64,000 nt of DNA from Flavobacterium akiainvivens (GCF_001278115.1 NZ_LIYD01000005.1:4436258-4500257), one strand, 5' to 3'; shown: positions 24,536-33,909, counted from the stretch's first letter. Program-made: numbers and translations. The notes: a model not told the origin generated them from the sequence alone.

Positions 24536-25399
24536 ATGAAAAGAAAATTACTACAGCTTGCCTTTGTAACAATGTGTAATGCGGCACTATATGGCCAGAC
24601 AAATATAACAGTAGGCGACGGTACCGGCTCCGGTACTTTTGGCCCAATAGCATCATGGTATGAATCATCGGCCACCGAAAGTATTTATACCGGAAATGAA
24701 ATAGGCGTTAGCGGCGAAGTAACAAAGCTTGCCTACCAAAAGGCATCGGGCAATAGCACAACAGAACCCCAGGTTAAAATATACATGAAACAAACCAGCC
24801 AGGCGGTTATAGGCCAGGCAGATTATAGCATAGGCGCTACTGCATTTGCAGGATACACGCTGGTATATGAAGGTACTATGCCTAATAACAGCACTACCGG
24901 CTGGATGGAAGTAACCCTGCAAACCCCATTTACGGTTTCGGCAGCACAAAACCTTGCCATACTGGTAGTAGGTTCAACCTGTATAGAAAGTGGCAGGCCA
25001 CAGTACCGCTACACTACATCGCAGGGTAATAAAATGAGTGCGGGGTATGATGATGGCTCAATAGGCTGTGGCGGTAACAACCCGTGGACTTCAGCATCTG
25101 TAATGGAGCCCGTGTGGGAGCGCCCTAACGTGAGGCTTGCTTTTGGAACGCTTTCGGCAGAAGGGTTTACAACAGCCAATAGCCTGCTGTATACCGAAGG
25201 GGGGAAGCTACACTTTAAATCGGCTGTTGAGGTAAGCAGCATTGCGGTGTATGATGTGCTGGGTAGAGAAGTATATAGCCTTAAGGGCATTAACAGTACA
25301 GATGTTGTACTGAGTGCCCTTACTGCACAAAACCAGGTACTTTTTGTAAAGGTAACCGATGCTTACAACCGCACCCTTACCCTGAAAACCGTTTATTAA
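24536..25399 (+). CDS. T9SS type A sorting domain protein, secreted
   Basis: A 287-residue protein with a signal peptide (LLQLAFVTMCNAALYGQ), a beta-rich body (GTFGPIASWYESSATESIYT, then GWMEVTLQTPFTVSAAQNLAILV) and a C-terminal type IX sorting domain (VSSIAVYDVLGREVYSLKG, LSALTAQNQVLFVKVTD, ending KTVY). It would be exported across the outer membrane and attached or released. Being first in the unit with thioredoxin, ApbE, DUF4266 and DUF3570 genes, it may be the surface component of that redox system. No catalytic motif is seen. Confidence 0.82.
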   Translation: MKRKLLQLAFVTMCNAALYGQTNITVGDGTGSGTFGPIASWYESSATESIYTGNEIGVSGEVTKLAYQKASGNSTTEPQVKIYMKQTSQAVIGQADYSIGATAFAGYTLVYEGTMPNNSTTGWMEVTLQTPFTVSAAQNLAILVVGSTCIESGRPQYRYTTSQGNKMSAGYDDGSIGCGGNNPWTSASVMEPVWERPNVRLAFGTLSAEGFTTANSLLYTEGGKLHFKSAVEVSSIAVYDVLGREVYSLKGINSTDVVLSALTAQNQVLFVKVTDAYNRTLTLKTVY

Positions 25400-25840
25400 A
25401 TGCTTTCACCTATAAAAATATTAGTGGCTGCCTGCCTTGTTACCCTATTGGTGTCAGTAGAATGGCTAACCGATTTTGACAAGGCCAGGCATACTGCCGC
25501 AGAACAGGATAAAAATATTATACTGGTTTTTGCGGGTTCAGACTGGTGCGCCCCCTGCATTAAGCTGGAACAAAAAATATGGGAGTCGGATGAATTTAAG
25601 GCAGAAGCCGCACAAAAATGGGTGCTGGTAAAGGCAGATTTTCCTAAAAAGAAAGCCAACGCGCTGCCCGAAGCCCAAACGCAGCATAATGCCGCCCTGT
25701 ATGAAAAATACAATAAAGAAGGGGTGTTTCCGCTTGTGGTAGTAATAGATAAAACCGGCAAGGTGCTGGGTAAAACTACGTATAAAGACATAACACCTGC
25801 CGAATACATTAAACATTTGCATACCCTGGAAGGAAAATGA
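25400..25840 (+). CDS. Thioredoxin family protein, membrane-tethered
   Basis: A 146-residue protein with an N-terminal hydrophobic segment (ILVAACLVTLLVSV) and a thioredoxin fold with active site WCAPC (C50 and C53) and the cis-proline region VFPLVVVIDKTGKVLG. It resembles the DUF255/thioredoxin_7 type that reduces disulfides or cytochrome c precursors in the periplasm. The ATG directly follows the T9SS gene stop and the end overlaps apbE by four bases, so translation is coupled. Confidence 0.85.
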   Translation: MLSPIKILVAACLVTLLVSVEWLTDFDKARHTAAEQDKNIILVFAGSDWCAPCIKLEQKIWESDEFKAEAAQKWVLVKADFPKKKANALPEAQTQHNAALYEKYNKEGVFPLVVVIDKTGKVLGKTTYKDITPAEYIKHLHTLEGK

Positions 25841-26838
25841 AAAGACTGATTGCCTGTTTACTAATGCTCTCTGCTACCTGCCATGCACAGGTACAGGCTA
25901 ACCGCACAGTAAAGCTTATGGGCAGCCGCTGCGATATTAGCATTGTAGCCCAGGATTATGAAAAAGCAAACAAATACATAGACACGGTTATAGCCGAGAT
26001 TACACGTATTGAAAACCTGATATCTGACTGGAAGCCCGAGACCCAGGTAAGTGCCGTAAACCGTAACGCAGGTATAGCCCCGGTAAAGGTAGACCGCGAG
26101 GTACTTGAGCTGACAGAAAGGGCGCTGCACTTTTCTAAAATTACCGATGGCGCTTTTGATATAAGCTTTGCAGCCATGGAGCGTATCTGGAAGTTTGACG
26201 GCAGCATGACCGAAATGCCAACACCGGAAGCCGTGAAAAAGTCGGTTGAGAAAGTAGGCTATGAAAACATAATTATTGATAAGGAAAACAGTACCATTTT
26301 CCTGAAGCTGCCGGGCATGAAAATAGGCTTTGGCGCTCTTGGCGAGGGCTATGCGGCCGACCGCTGCAAGAAAATGATGCTGGAAAAAGGTGTTAAGGCC
26401 GGTATTGTAAACGGTTCGGGCGATATGAATACCTGGGGCACACAGCCCGATGGCTCCCCCTGGACCGTGGGTATAACCAACCCTATGAACAAAAACCGTG
26501 TGTTTGCTGTTTTTCCGCTACACCAAAGTGCAGTAGTAACCAGTGGCAGCTACGAAAAATTTGCCCTGATAAACGGCAAGCGCTATGCCCATATTATAAA
26601 CCCGGTAACGGGCTATCCGGCAACGGGGTTGTGTAGCGTAACGGTTATGGGGCCAAGCGCCGAGCTTGCAAACGGCTTTAGTACTTCTATTATGGTGCTG
26701 GGCAAAGATGCCGGGCTTAACCTGATTAACCAGTTTCCGCAGCTAAGCTGCATTATGGTGACCGATACCGGTGAGGTATTTTCATCTAAAAACATTGATA
26801 TTAAAAAATACCAGACAGAAGAGATAAAACATGATTAA
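25837..26838 (+). CDS. apbE: FAD:protein FMN transferase ApbE
   Basis: A 333-residue ApbE with an N-terminal signal peptide (LLMLSATCHAQ). Family signposts are present: LMGSRCDISI, GAFDISFAAMERIWKFDG, GFGALGEGYAADRCK, NGSGDMNTWG and the late YAHIINPVTGYPATG. ApbE uses FAD to attach FMN covalently to Thr/Ser in exported proteins, with Mg2+. The start overlaps the thioredoxin gene by four bases and the end overlaps the DUF4266 gene by eight, indicating a tight operon. Its flavinylation target is probably encoded in the same unit. Confidence 0.92.
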   Translation: MKRLIACLLMLSATCHAQVQANRTVKLMGSRCDISIVAQDYEKANKYIDTVIAEITRIENLISDWKPETQVSAVNRNAGIAPVKVDREVLELTERALHFSKITDGAFDISFAAMERIWKFDGSMTEMPTPEAVKKSVEKVGYENIIIDKENSTIFLKLPGMKIGFGALGEGYAADRCKKMMLEKGVKAGIVNGSGDMNTWGTQPDGSPWTVGITNPMNKNRVFAVFPLHQSAVVTSGSYEKFALINGKRYAHIINPVTGYPATGLCSVTVMGPSAELANGFSTSIMVLGKDAGLNLINQFPQLSCIMVTDTGEVFSSKNIDIKKYQTEEIKHD

Positions 26839-27043
26839 AAAACTACCCCTACTGCTGCTTATGGCTGTGTTATTTGCCTCTTGCACAGCAGTAAAAGAGT
26901 ATGAAAAACAACAGGTAAACGACCCTGAAATGTCGCTTAGCGCCAAGACAACCGAGCGTTATGAAACCAATTTCCAGGTGTACCGCGAGGGTGCAAGCGG
27001 TGCTAACGGCGGTAAGACAGGCGGGGGCTGCGGATGCAATTAA
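26831..27043 (+). CDS. DUF4266 small lipoprotein
   Basis: A 70-residue lipoprotein (lipobox VLFASC, Cys18) with the DUF4266 body KEYEKQQVNDPEM and a C-terminal tail GGKTGGGCGCN. The family is known from operons with ApbE and DUF3570. A near-match to a flavinylation core (SGAN) occurs just before the Gly/Cys tail but lacks the usual final Ser/Thr. The tail with two cysteines separated by glycine could bind metal or be modified. Confidence 0.85.
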   Translation: MIKKLPLLLLMAVLFASCTAVKEYEKQQVNDPEMSLSAKTTERYETNFQVYREGASGANGGKTGGGCGCN

Positions 27044-27049
27044 AGCTAT

Positions 27050-28537
27050 ATGAAACAACTGTACATTTTAATCGGTTTACTTATATCATTTACAGCGCTA
27101 AGCCAGGAAGCTATAGACAGCACGTTTGTGTTTAAAAAACGCGTGCTGGAAAGTACCGAAATAGACCTGCTGGGCAGCTATTATGCACAAAGCGGCATAC
27201 ACTCTGCCGTAGGGGGGGGGACCGGTACGGAGGAGCTTACTGATGTGGCATCGGATATTATTATAGCTATGCCGCTAAGCGATGATGCCGTGCTTACTAT
27301 AGATGCCGGTTTTTCGGCCTACACATCAGCCTCTTCGGGTAATATAAACCCGTTTTTTACCGATGGCAGTTATACCAGCAACACCGGCGCATCGGCACGT
27401 TTTGCGGCACCCGGTACATCAGGCTACAAAACCATGGATGATGACGATGATGAATATGAGTCGGCACCGGCACCATACGGCAGCCCGTGGATAGCCAGCA
27501 GCGGGGCATCGCAGCACGATGTGCTTACCATGCTTTCGGCAACCTACAGCCATAGTTCTAATGACCGCAATACCATTTGGTCGGTACAGGGCTCGGGCTC
27601 GGTAGAATATGACTATCATTCGCTTGGCGTAGGCCTTGGCCTGGCTAAGTTATTTAATGAAAAAAACAGTGAGGTAAGCGTTAAGGCTACGGCTTATTTT
27701 GACAAGTGGAAACCCATTTACCCAACCGAACTGCACGAATACGGGCTGTATGGCCTTAACTTTTTAAACAGCGGCTATTTTAACGGTGTAACGGTTTATG
27801 ACCAGGCCGGAGAGGAAACCCGCAACTACCTGCCATCGGCATTTAATGAGTTTACTAACAGCAACCGCAACTCTTATGCTGTGTCGCTTTCGGGTTCGCA
27901 AATCGTGAACAAAAAGCTGCAGGTATCAGTTTTTCTTGATGTGCTGTACCAGCAGGGGTTGCTCTCAACACCCTACCACCGTGTTTATTTTGCCGATAAG
28001 GCCAACTATTACATAGGCCAGTCGCGCTACATACCTGTATATAATATGCAGGACAATCAGGGTATTTTCCGCCTGGCAGATGATGTGGAGCGCCTGCCGT
28101 CTACACGCTTTAAGCTGCCGGTAGGGGCAAGGGTTAATTACTATATAAACGACTGGATGGTGGCGCGCATGTACTACCGTTATTACAATGATAACTGGGG
28201 CTTAACGGCACACACGGCCAGTATTGAGCTGCCGGTAAAGCTGGGCGGCGGGTTTACGGTTTACCCTATGTACCGTTTTTACACACAGCAGGCCATGAAG
28301 TATTTTGCGCCGCAGGACAGCCATTATTCGTTTGAGCAGTTTTACACATCTGATTATGACCTGTCGTCTTTTGACAGCCATCAGTATGGCGTAGGCGCAA
28401 GCTATGCCGATATTTTCCAGGATTTTAAAATATGGGCTTTCGGGCTTAAGAATATCGATTTGAGGTATAACCACTACAGCCGAAGCGATTCGCTTGAGGC
28501 CGATATTATAACCTTCGGGCTAAAATTTGTACACTAA
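27050..28537 (+). CDS. DUF3570 outer-membrane beta-barrel-like protein
   Basis: A 495-residue protein with a signal peptide (LYILIGLLISFTALSQ), many amphipathic strands, and a final strand ending ADIITFGLKFVH typical of outer-membrane barrels. Loops near residues 112-115 (TGAS) and 151-154 (SGAS) resemble the core of the ApbE recognition motif, though without the usual preceding Asp. Residues 130-136 form an Asp/Glu-rich cluster. Gene order apbE-DUF4266-DUF3570 is a recurrent arrangement, so this protein is a candidate flavin carrier or channel. Confidence 0.85.
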   Translation: MKQLYILIGLLISFTALSQEAIDSTFVFKKRVLESTEIDLLGSYYAQSGIHSAVGGGTGTEELTDVASDIIIAMPLSDDAVLTIDAGFSAYTSASSGNINPFFTDGSYTSNTGASARFAAPGTSGYKTMDDDDDEYESAPAPYGSPWIASSGASQHDVLTMLSATYSHSSNDRNTIWSVQGSGSVEYDYHSLGVGLGLAKLFNEKNSEVSVKATAYFDKWKPIYPTELHEYGLYGLNFLNSGYFNGVTVYDQAGEETRNYLPSAFNEFTNSNRNSYAVSLSGSQIVNKKLQVSVFLDVLYQQGLLSTPYHRVYFADKANYYIGQSRYIPVYNMQDNQGIFRLADDVERLPSTRFKLPVGARVNYYINDWMVARMYYRYYNDNWGLTAHTASIELPVKLGGGFTVYPMYRFYTQQAMKYFAPQDSHYSFEQFYTSDYDLSSFDSHQYGVGASYADIFQDFKIWAFGLKNIDLRYNHYSRSDSLEADIITFGLKFVH

Positions 28538-28550
28538 TACCCTTAACTAT

Positions 28551-29150
28551 ATGAAAAAGCAATTATTATTAATCCTGATGTTTGTTGCAGCGCTGTCGGT
28601 TTTCTGGGCCTGTAACAATGATGATAACAACGGTGGTGCCAACCCTGTAATAGGCACCTGGAAGCTTGTGGAAGAATACTACAACGGCAGCCAGGTAGCA
28701 CTAAGCAACTGCGACAGGGAAGAAACCTACATTTTTGGCCCGGAACAGTTTACACACGAGCTGTATGAAAACACCGGCCGTTTTGCCAGCCCCTACAAAT
28801 CAGTTAACGACAGTGATGATGAGGAAGGCGATGACGAAGAAAGTGATGACCACAGTAGTGATGACGGGAGTGATGACCACAACAGTGATGACAACCAGAC
28901 CGACGAAAGCACCGATGATGGTTCTGACGATAACGGCGGCGGCGGTGGAAACGGCGGCAGCTGTATTAATAACGAAAGGGTTATAGGCACCTGGACATCG
29001 AGCAGCAGTGTATACAGCCTTACATCTACCGGAGCTACAGAGGTGGTTACCATTACTTTTATAGATGCTAACAGCCGTTTTTATATAGAAAAAACAACAA
29101 CCGTTAACGGCAGTACCGTAGTGCGCCGCTATGTTTATCAGAAACAGTAA
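28551..29150 (+). CDS. Lipocalin-like lipoprotein with Asp/Ser-rich insert
   Basis: From ATG 28551 a 199-residue lipoprotein (lipobox SVFWAC). The flanks read like a split lipocalin-type beta domain (VIGTWKLVEEYYNGSQ early; VIGTWTSSSSVYSLTS and VVTITFIDAN late). Residues about 86-136 are a low-complexity acidic insert of Asp, Ser and Glu (DDHSSDDGSDDHNSDD) followed by GGGGG. Such acidic stretches can bind Ca2+ or iron. It ends the ApbE unit and is followed by a terminator. Confidence 0.75.
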   Translation: MKKQLLLILMFVAALSVFWACNNDDNNGGANPVIGTWKLVEEYYNGSQVALSNCDREETYIFGPEQFTHELYENTGRFASPYKSVNDSDDEEGDDEESDDHSSDDGSDDHNSDDNQTDESTDDGSDDNGGGGGNGGSCINNERVIGTWTSSSSVYSLTSTGATEVVTITFIDANSRFYIEKTTTVNGSTVVRRYVYQKQ

Positions 29151-29166
29151 TTTGAGTTAGAAAGAA

Positions 29167-29195
29167 AAAAAGGTACTAACCATGTACCTTTTTTT
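29167..29195 (+). terminator. Terminator of the ApbE unit
   Basis: AAAAAGGTAC (29167-29176) and GTACCTTTTT (29184-29193) pair perfectly around a 7-base loop and are followed by further Ts. Confidence 0.85.
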
Positions 29196-29210
29196 ACGCC
29201 TCAATTTATT

Positions 29211-29240
29211 GTTTAGAATAAGTTTAAATAAATATAATTT
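29211..29240 (+). promoter_or_regulatory. Conserved leader motif before the large T9SS gene
   Basis: This block matches 24491-24520 at 26 of 30 positions and lies 22 bases before the ATG at 29263. No clear TAnnTTTG box is seen immediately upstream, so the start of transcription is uncertain. Both genes carrying the motif encode T9SS cargo proteins. Confidence 0.5.
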
Positions 29241-29262
29241 AAATACTAACCCTAAAATACAT

Positions 29263-32200
29263 ATGAAAATTAATAATTTAATAGTGCTGCTGCTTATGTT
29301 TTGCCCGCTGGTTGTGATGGGGCAGACTCCGCCCACATGTACGGTGGGATTTTCTTACAGCGAAGGATTTAATACTTCTACTATTTCAAACTGTTGGTCT
29401 CAGGCGCAGGTAAGCGGTGCCACTTCGTCTAACTCAACAATTACTTCTATAACAAGTTCACCATCTGGTCCGACTTTACAAACTTATGATGTTTATGAAG
29501 GTGGCCGCTGTTTACGGTTTCGTTCCAGCCTTGCTCTTGCAGGTGTTCAGTCAAGGATTATGTCATCTGCCTTTAATACTGTAGGCAAAATGAACATTAC
29601 ACTAAAATTTATGTTGTGGCATACAAACGAAAGTGCATTTGCATCCTTTAATGATCGTGTTCAGGTGCAGTACTCTACTAATGGTACAACCTGGCAAAAT
29701 GCAGGAAATGAAATGGTTGTTTATAATTCTGCAACAAACGGATGGTCAGAAAAAACAATTGTATTACCCTCTGGAGCTCAGGGTGCAACCACGCTTTACG
29801 TAGCCCTTTTATTTACTTCTGCAAATGGCGCAAATGCCTATGTTGATTATGTAAGGCTAACTGCCGAAGAGGCATCTGTTTGTACCGGCACTCCTGCTCC
29901 CGGCAATACGTTATCTTCAGTAAGCAGCGTATGTGCAGGCTCTAATTTTACGCTTTCACTTCAAAATGCCACAACCGGTTCTGGCGTTAGCTACCAATGG
30001 CAGTCGTCATCAAACCAAACAACATGGGCTAATATTTCCGGAGCTACGGCTTCAACCCTGACTACTACTCAAAATGCGTCTACTTATTACCGTTGTAATG
30101 TTACCTGTTCGGGTAATACAGGCGCTTCAAACCCGGTACAGGTAATAACAGAGCAATTATATGCTGCATTACCTTACACCGAAAGTTTTGAATCATGGCA
30201 AAGCAAATGCGACGGTACTTCTAATGTGCCATCGCAATACTGGATGAGCACGCCTTCAGCCGGCAATAACTCATGGAGGAGGAATGACCAGGGTTCAAGC
30301 TCTGCTTCATGGTCTTCTAATTCAGGAGCCTATAGCCCGGTAAGCCAGACAGGGTCATATTCTGCAAGGTTCCATACCTATAACACATCAAGCGGCACGC
30401 AGGGGGCTTTAGACCTGTATGCAGATTGCAGCAGTGGCAGCAGCAGCAAACGTCTTACGTTTTACTATATCAATACAAGCGGTTCGGATAAAGTTGAGGT
30501 ATATGTATCTACAAACGGTGGGCAAACCTTTACAAAAATAGGTGCAGATATAGTAACATCATCGTCATGGGCATTGCAAACGCGCGACTTTACATCATCT
30601 TCGGCGCAAACGGTTGTCCGTTTAATTGCCACGTCAGATTTTGGTAGTACTGACATTGGTATTGACAATTTAATGCTTGACTATGCACCATCGTGTATGC
30701 CACCTACAGGGCTTACAACAGTTAGTGTAGCGGTAAATACGGCAAACATAAGCTGGACTGCACCAGCTACGGCACCGGCCTCGGGTTATGATTACTATTA
30801 CAGTACATCATCTGCCACCCCGGCTGAAACAGTCACTGCATCGGGTAGTACCAATGCAGGTGTTGCATCGGTAAGTCTTTCGGCCTTAAATGAGGCAACA
30901 ACTTATTATGTTTGGGTGCGCTCTAAATGCAGTGCCAGCGAAAAAAGTGCATGGTCGTCTGTTTTGAGTTTTACAACCAGTTGTGCAACAGCTGCGGTTC
31001 CGTACTATCTTACTTTTGATGATGTAACCGCGCCGGCATTACCAGGCTGTATTACCCAGGAAAACACAACTGCCGATTCTTATTACTGGAGAACCAGCAG
31101 TTCATACAAACATTCCGGTACTAACTCGGCCTATATGCCTTCTAACTATACCCAAAACGATTACCTGTATACCAAAGGTATAAACCTTACAGCCGGTACT
31201 GCTTACAGGTTGTCATTCAGGTACCTTGTGGGATATTCATCTAACTATAAGGCTAATATAGCTGTTGCTTACAGCTCACAGGCGGCATCTACGGCAACAC
31301 AGGTTAACCTTTTAACCCTTACTAATTTGCAGGGAGTATCTATGAATACGGCCTTTACATTACAGTATGTAGATTTTACGCCGCAAACATCGGGCGTATA
31401 TTATATAAGCTTTAGGGCGTATAACCAGGCTGATGTATATATAGATGCAGTAAGTGTTGAAATAGCGCCAACCTGCATAGAGCCTGCTAACCTTGCAGTG
31501 GGTACTATAACAGCTAATTCTGCTACGGTAAGCTGGCAGGCAGCAAGCCCGGTTCCGGGTAACGGTTATGAATATTACCTTTCAACAAGCAGCACGGCCC
31601 CGGTTGCAGCAACAGCGGCTACAGGTACTGCTACGGGCACTTCGGTTACGCTTTCTAACCTTACGGCAGATACTACTTATTATGTATGGGTGCGTTCGGT
31701 TTGTTCAGGTTCAGATAAAAGTGCGTGGACTTTAAGTCCTGTAACACTATTTACAGGATATTGCAGCGTTTCAACTACAAGTTCTACTGATTACATAAGT
31801 GCTTTTAGCACAACAGGTGCAGTACAAAATATTAATTACACTGCAACAACACAGCCTGCGGGCTCTTATAGTAATCAGTCGCAAGGGCAGGCCATACAGC
31901 AATATACAGGTTTAGGCTTTAACTTTTCAAGTACGTATTCCGGTGGGAATAACGGTATAAATATTTGGGTAGACTGGAATAATGACCTGGTGTTTAGTGA
32001 TAGCGAAAAGGTACTTAATCTTGCTAATAGCAATGTTACAAAAACCGGAACGGTTAACATACCTGCCGGTACTCTGCCTGGTAATTACCGCTTGCGTGTA
32101 AGGGCACAATGGGGCAGCAGTGCAAACCCTGCAGCTTGCGGCAGTGTAAGCTATGGTTCTACTTTAGATTTTACCCTAACCGTATTGCCGGCTTGCAACA

Positions 32201-33909
32201 CCTGGACAGGGGCTGTAAGTAACAACTGGTCTACAGCAGGCAACTGGTGTGGCGGTGTGGTGCCGGGCGCTACAGCTGATGTTGTAATTAATGGAAGTAA
32301 TACCCCGGAAATTAGCACAGCTACTGCCACAGTTAAAAGCCTTACAATAGAACAGGGGGCAACCGTAACCATTAAAACGGGAGGTACGCTTACGGTAAAT
32401 AATGCACTTGTAAACAACGGTAGTATAGTGGTAGAAAACAACGCTGCCCTTGTACAGGCTACAGGCTCTATATATACTCAGAGTGCCGGTGCTACAGCGG
32501 TAGTGTATCGCGACAGCAACCCGTTATACAGGCTTGATTACACCCTTTGGGGTTCACCTGTTGCAGGCCAGAACCTGTTTGCCTTTAGCGATGATACAGC
32601 CGTTAACCGTTTCTATACGTATGGGCTAAACACCAATGGCGAAGAAAACTACCTTGCCGTGCCAGACCCGGCTGCCATTAACTTTGCACCGGCAACAGGC
32701 TACCTTATCCGTATGCCTAATAACCTGCCGGATGTTACAGGTTACAACACCGGAGATGCTACTCATGTAGACCATGGCGTGTTTACAGGCACACTAAACA
32801 ACGGCACCGTGGGTGCAGAAGCAGGCAACCTTGTAAACCATTACATTGCAGTAGCTAACCCATATGCATCGCCCATAAGTGTGGTAGACTTCTTTACCCA
32901 AAACAGTGGCGTGCTTGAAGCCGGTGAAGGTATTTACTTCTGGAGGAAGAAAAACAACGCCCTTGCTACCAGCTACGCCCACCTTTCTATGGCAGGCTTT
33001 ACCGCTAACAGCGCCGCAGGTGGTAATATTGAAAACGGTGGTGCTTATTACTATGGAGGCAATACAACCGGAAGCACCAACTTTAATGAAAACTGGATTA
33101 TTTCTCCGGCACAGGGCTTCCTTGTAAAACTTAAGAGTGGTATAAGTGCAACTTCTAAAGTAAACTTTACCAACAGCATGAGGCGTGGCGTGCCTGCAAT
33201 AGGCCAGCCGTTCTTCAGGACACAAAACAATAACGATGCCCCTGCGGTATCAAGGTGGTGGATAAACCTTACCGGTGCCGATGTATTCAGCCAGTCGCTG
33301 GTAAGCTACATGCCACAGGCTACCACAGGCCTTGACTATGGTTATGATGCCCGCGCAATTTCAGACGGCCCTATAGCCTTATACTCTAAAGAAGCTGAGG
33401 ACAACCTTGCCATACAGGCCAGGCCGGCATTTGAAGTGACCGATGTGGTGCCAATGGGCTTTAACATTACCACAGCGGGTGAATACACCCTGGCACTTGA
33501 CCACGTAGACGGCCAGTTTGCACAGGGCCAGGACATCTTTGTAAAAGACAACCTGCTGGGCACGGTACACAACCTTCAGGATGGCGCTTACACCTTTACA
33601 AGTGGTGCAGGCAGCTTTGACACAAGGTTTGAGGTACTGTACCAAACCGATGGCGAACTGGGCACTAACCAGCCTGAACTAGCCAACATGGTACTGGTAT
33701 ACCAGCAAAACGGTGCCATAAACATTACTTCAGGTTCGGTTGAAATGACAGGCGTAACCCTGTATGACATCCGTGGCAGGAAGCTGTATGAGCAAAACGG
33801 CATCAATGCTACCCAAACATCGGTAAGCAACCTTGCTGTGGCACAACAGGTAATAATAGTAGAAATACAAACCGTAAACGGTACTGTTTCTAAAAAGATA
33901 GTATACTAA
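29263..33909 (+). CDS. Large T9SS-sorted protein with fibronectin III and GEVED domains
   Basis: From ATG 29263 the protein has 1548 residues. A signal peptide (IVLLLMFCPLVVMGQ) is followed by MAM-like beta domains, an Ig-like segment, fibronectin type III repeats (about 476-576 and 736-829), a GEVED domain (about 832-976, with GINIWVDWNNDLVFSD) and a T9SS type A sorting domain from about 1476 ending KKIVY. Earlier in-frame ATG 29182 would precede the leader motif and add a non-signal tail. It is probably a surface adhesin or matrix protein, with no catalytic motif recognised. Confidence 0.85.
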   Translation: MKINNLIVLLLMFCPLVVMGQTPPTCTVGFSYSEGFNTSTISNCWSQAQVSGATSSNSTITSITSSPSGPTLQTYDVYEGGRCLRFRSSLALAGVQSRIMSSAFNTVGKMNITLKFMLWHTNESAFASFNDRVQVQYSTNGTTWQNAGNEMVVYNSATNGWSEKTIVLPSGAQGATTLYVALLFTSANGANAYVDYVRLTAEEASVCTGTPAPGNTLSSVSSVCAGSNFTLSLQNATTGSGVSYQWQSSSNQTTWANISGATASTLTTTQNASTYYRCNVTCSGNTGASNPVQVITEQLYAALPYTESFESWQSKCDGTSNVPSQYWMSTPSAGNNSWRRNDQGSSSASWSSNSGAYSPVSQTGSYSARFHTYNTSSGTQGALDLYADCSSGSSSKRLTFYYINTSGSDKVEVYVSTNGGQTFTKIGADIVTSSSWALQTRDFTSSSAQTVVRLIATSDFGSTDIGIDNLMLDYAPSCMPPTGLTTVSVAVNTANISWTAPATAPASGYDYYYSTSSATPAETVTASGSTNAGVASVSLSALNEATTYYVWVRSKCSASEKSAWSSVLSFTTSCATAAVPYYLTFDDVTAPALPGCITQENTTADSYYWRTSSSYKHSGTNSAYMPSNYTQNDYLYTKGINLTAGTAYRLSFRYLVGYSSNYKANIAVAYSSQAASTATQVNLLTLTNLQGVSMNTAFTLQYVDFTPQTSGVYYISFRAYNQADVYIDAVSVEIAPTCIEPANLAVGTITANSATVSWQAASPVPGNGYEYYLSTSSTAPVAATAATGTATGTSVTLSNLTADTTYYVWVRSVCSGSDKSAWTLSPVTLFTGYCSVSTTSSTDYISAFSTTGAVQNINYTATTQPAGSYSNQSQGQAIQQYTGLGFNFSSTYSGGNNGINIWVDWNNDLVFSDSEKVLNLANSNVTKTGTVNIPAGTLPGNYRLRVRAQWGSSANPAACGSVSYGSTLDFTLTVLPACNTWTGAVSNNWSTAGNWCGGVVPGATADVVINGSNTPEISTATATVKSLTIEQGATVTIKTGGTLTVNNALVNNGSIVVENNAALVQATGSIYTQSAGATAVVYRDSNPLYRLDYTLWGSPVAGQNLFAFSDDTAVNRFYTYGLNTNGEENYLAVPDPAAINFAPATGYLIRMPNNLPDVTGYNTGDATHVDHGVFTGTLNNGTVGAEAGNLVNHYIAVANPYASPISVVDFFTQNSGVLEAGEGIYFWRKKNNALATSYAHLSMAGFTANSAAGGNIENGGAYYYGGNTTGSTNFNENWIISPAQGFLVKLKSGISATSKVNFTNSMRRGVPAIGQPFFRTQNNNDAPAVSRWWINLTGADVFSQSLVSYMPQATTGLDYGYDARAISDGPIALYSKEAEDNLAIQARPAFEVTDVVPMGFNITTAGEYTLALDHVDGQFAQGQDIFVKDNLLGTVHNLQDGAYTFTSGAGSFDTRFEVLYQTDGELGTNQPELANMVLVYQQNGAINITSGSVEMTGVTLYDIRGRKLYEQNGINATQTSVSNLAVAQQVIIVEIQTVNGTVSKKIVY

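Noticed and set aside
28735-28986. Overlapping Thr/Met-rich frame inside the lipoprotein gene
   Set aside because: It is an out-of-frame reading of the Asp/Ser repeat region and has no independent support.
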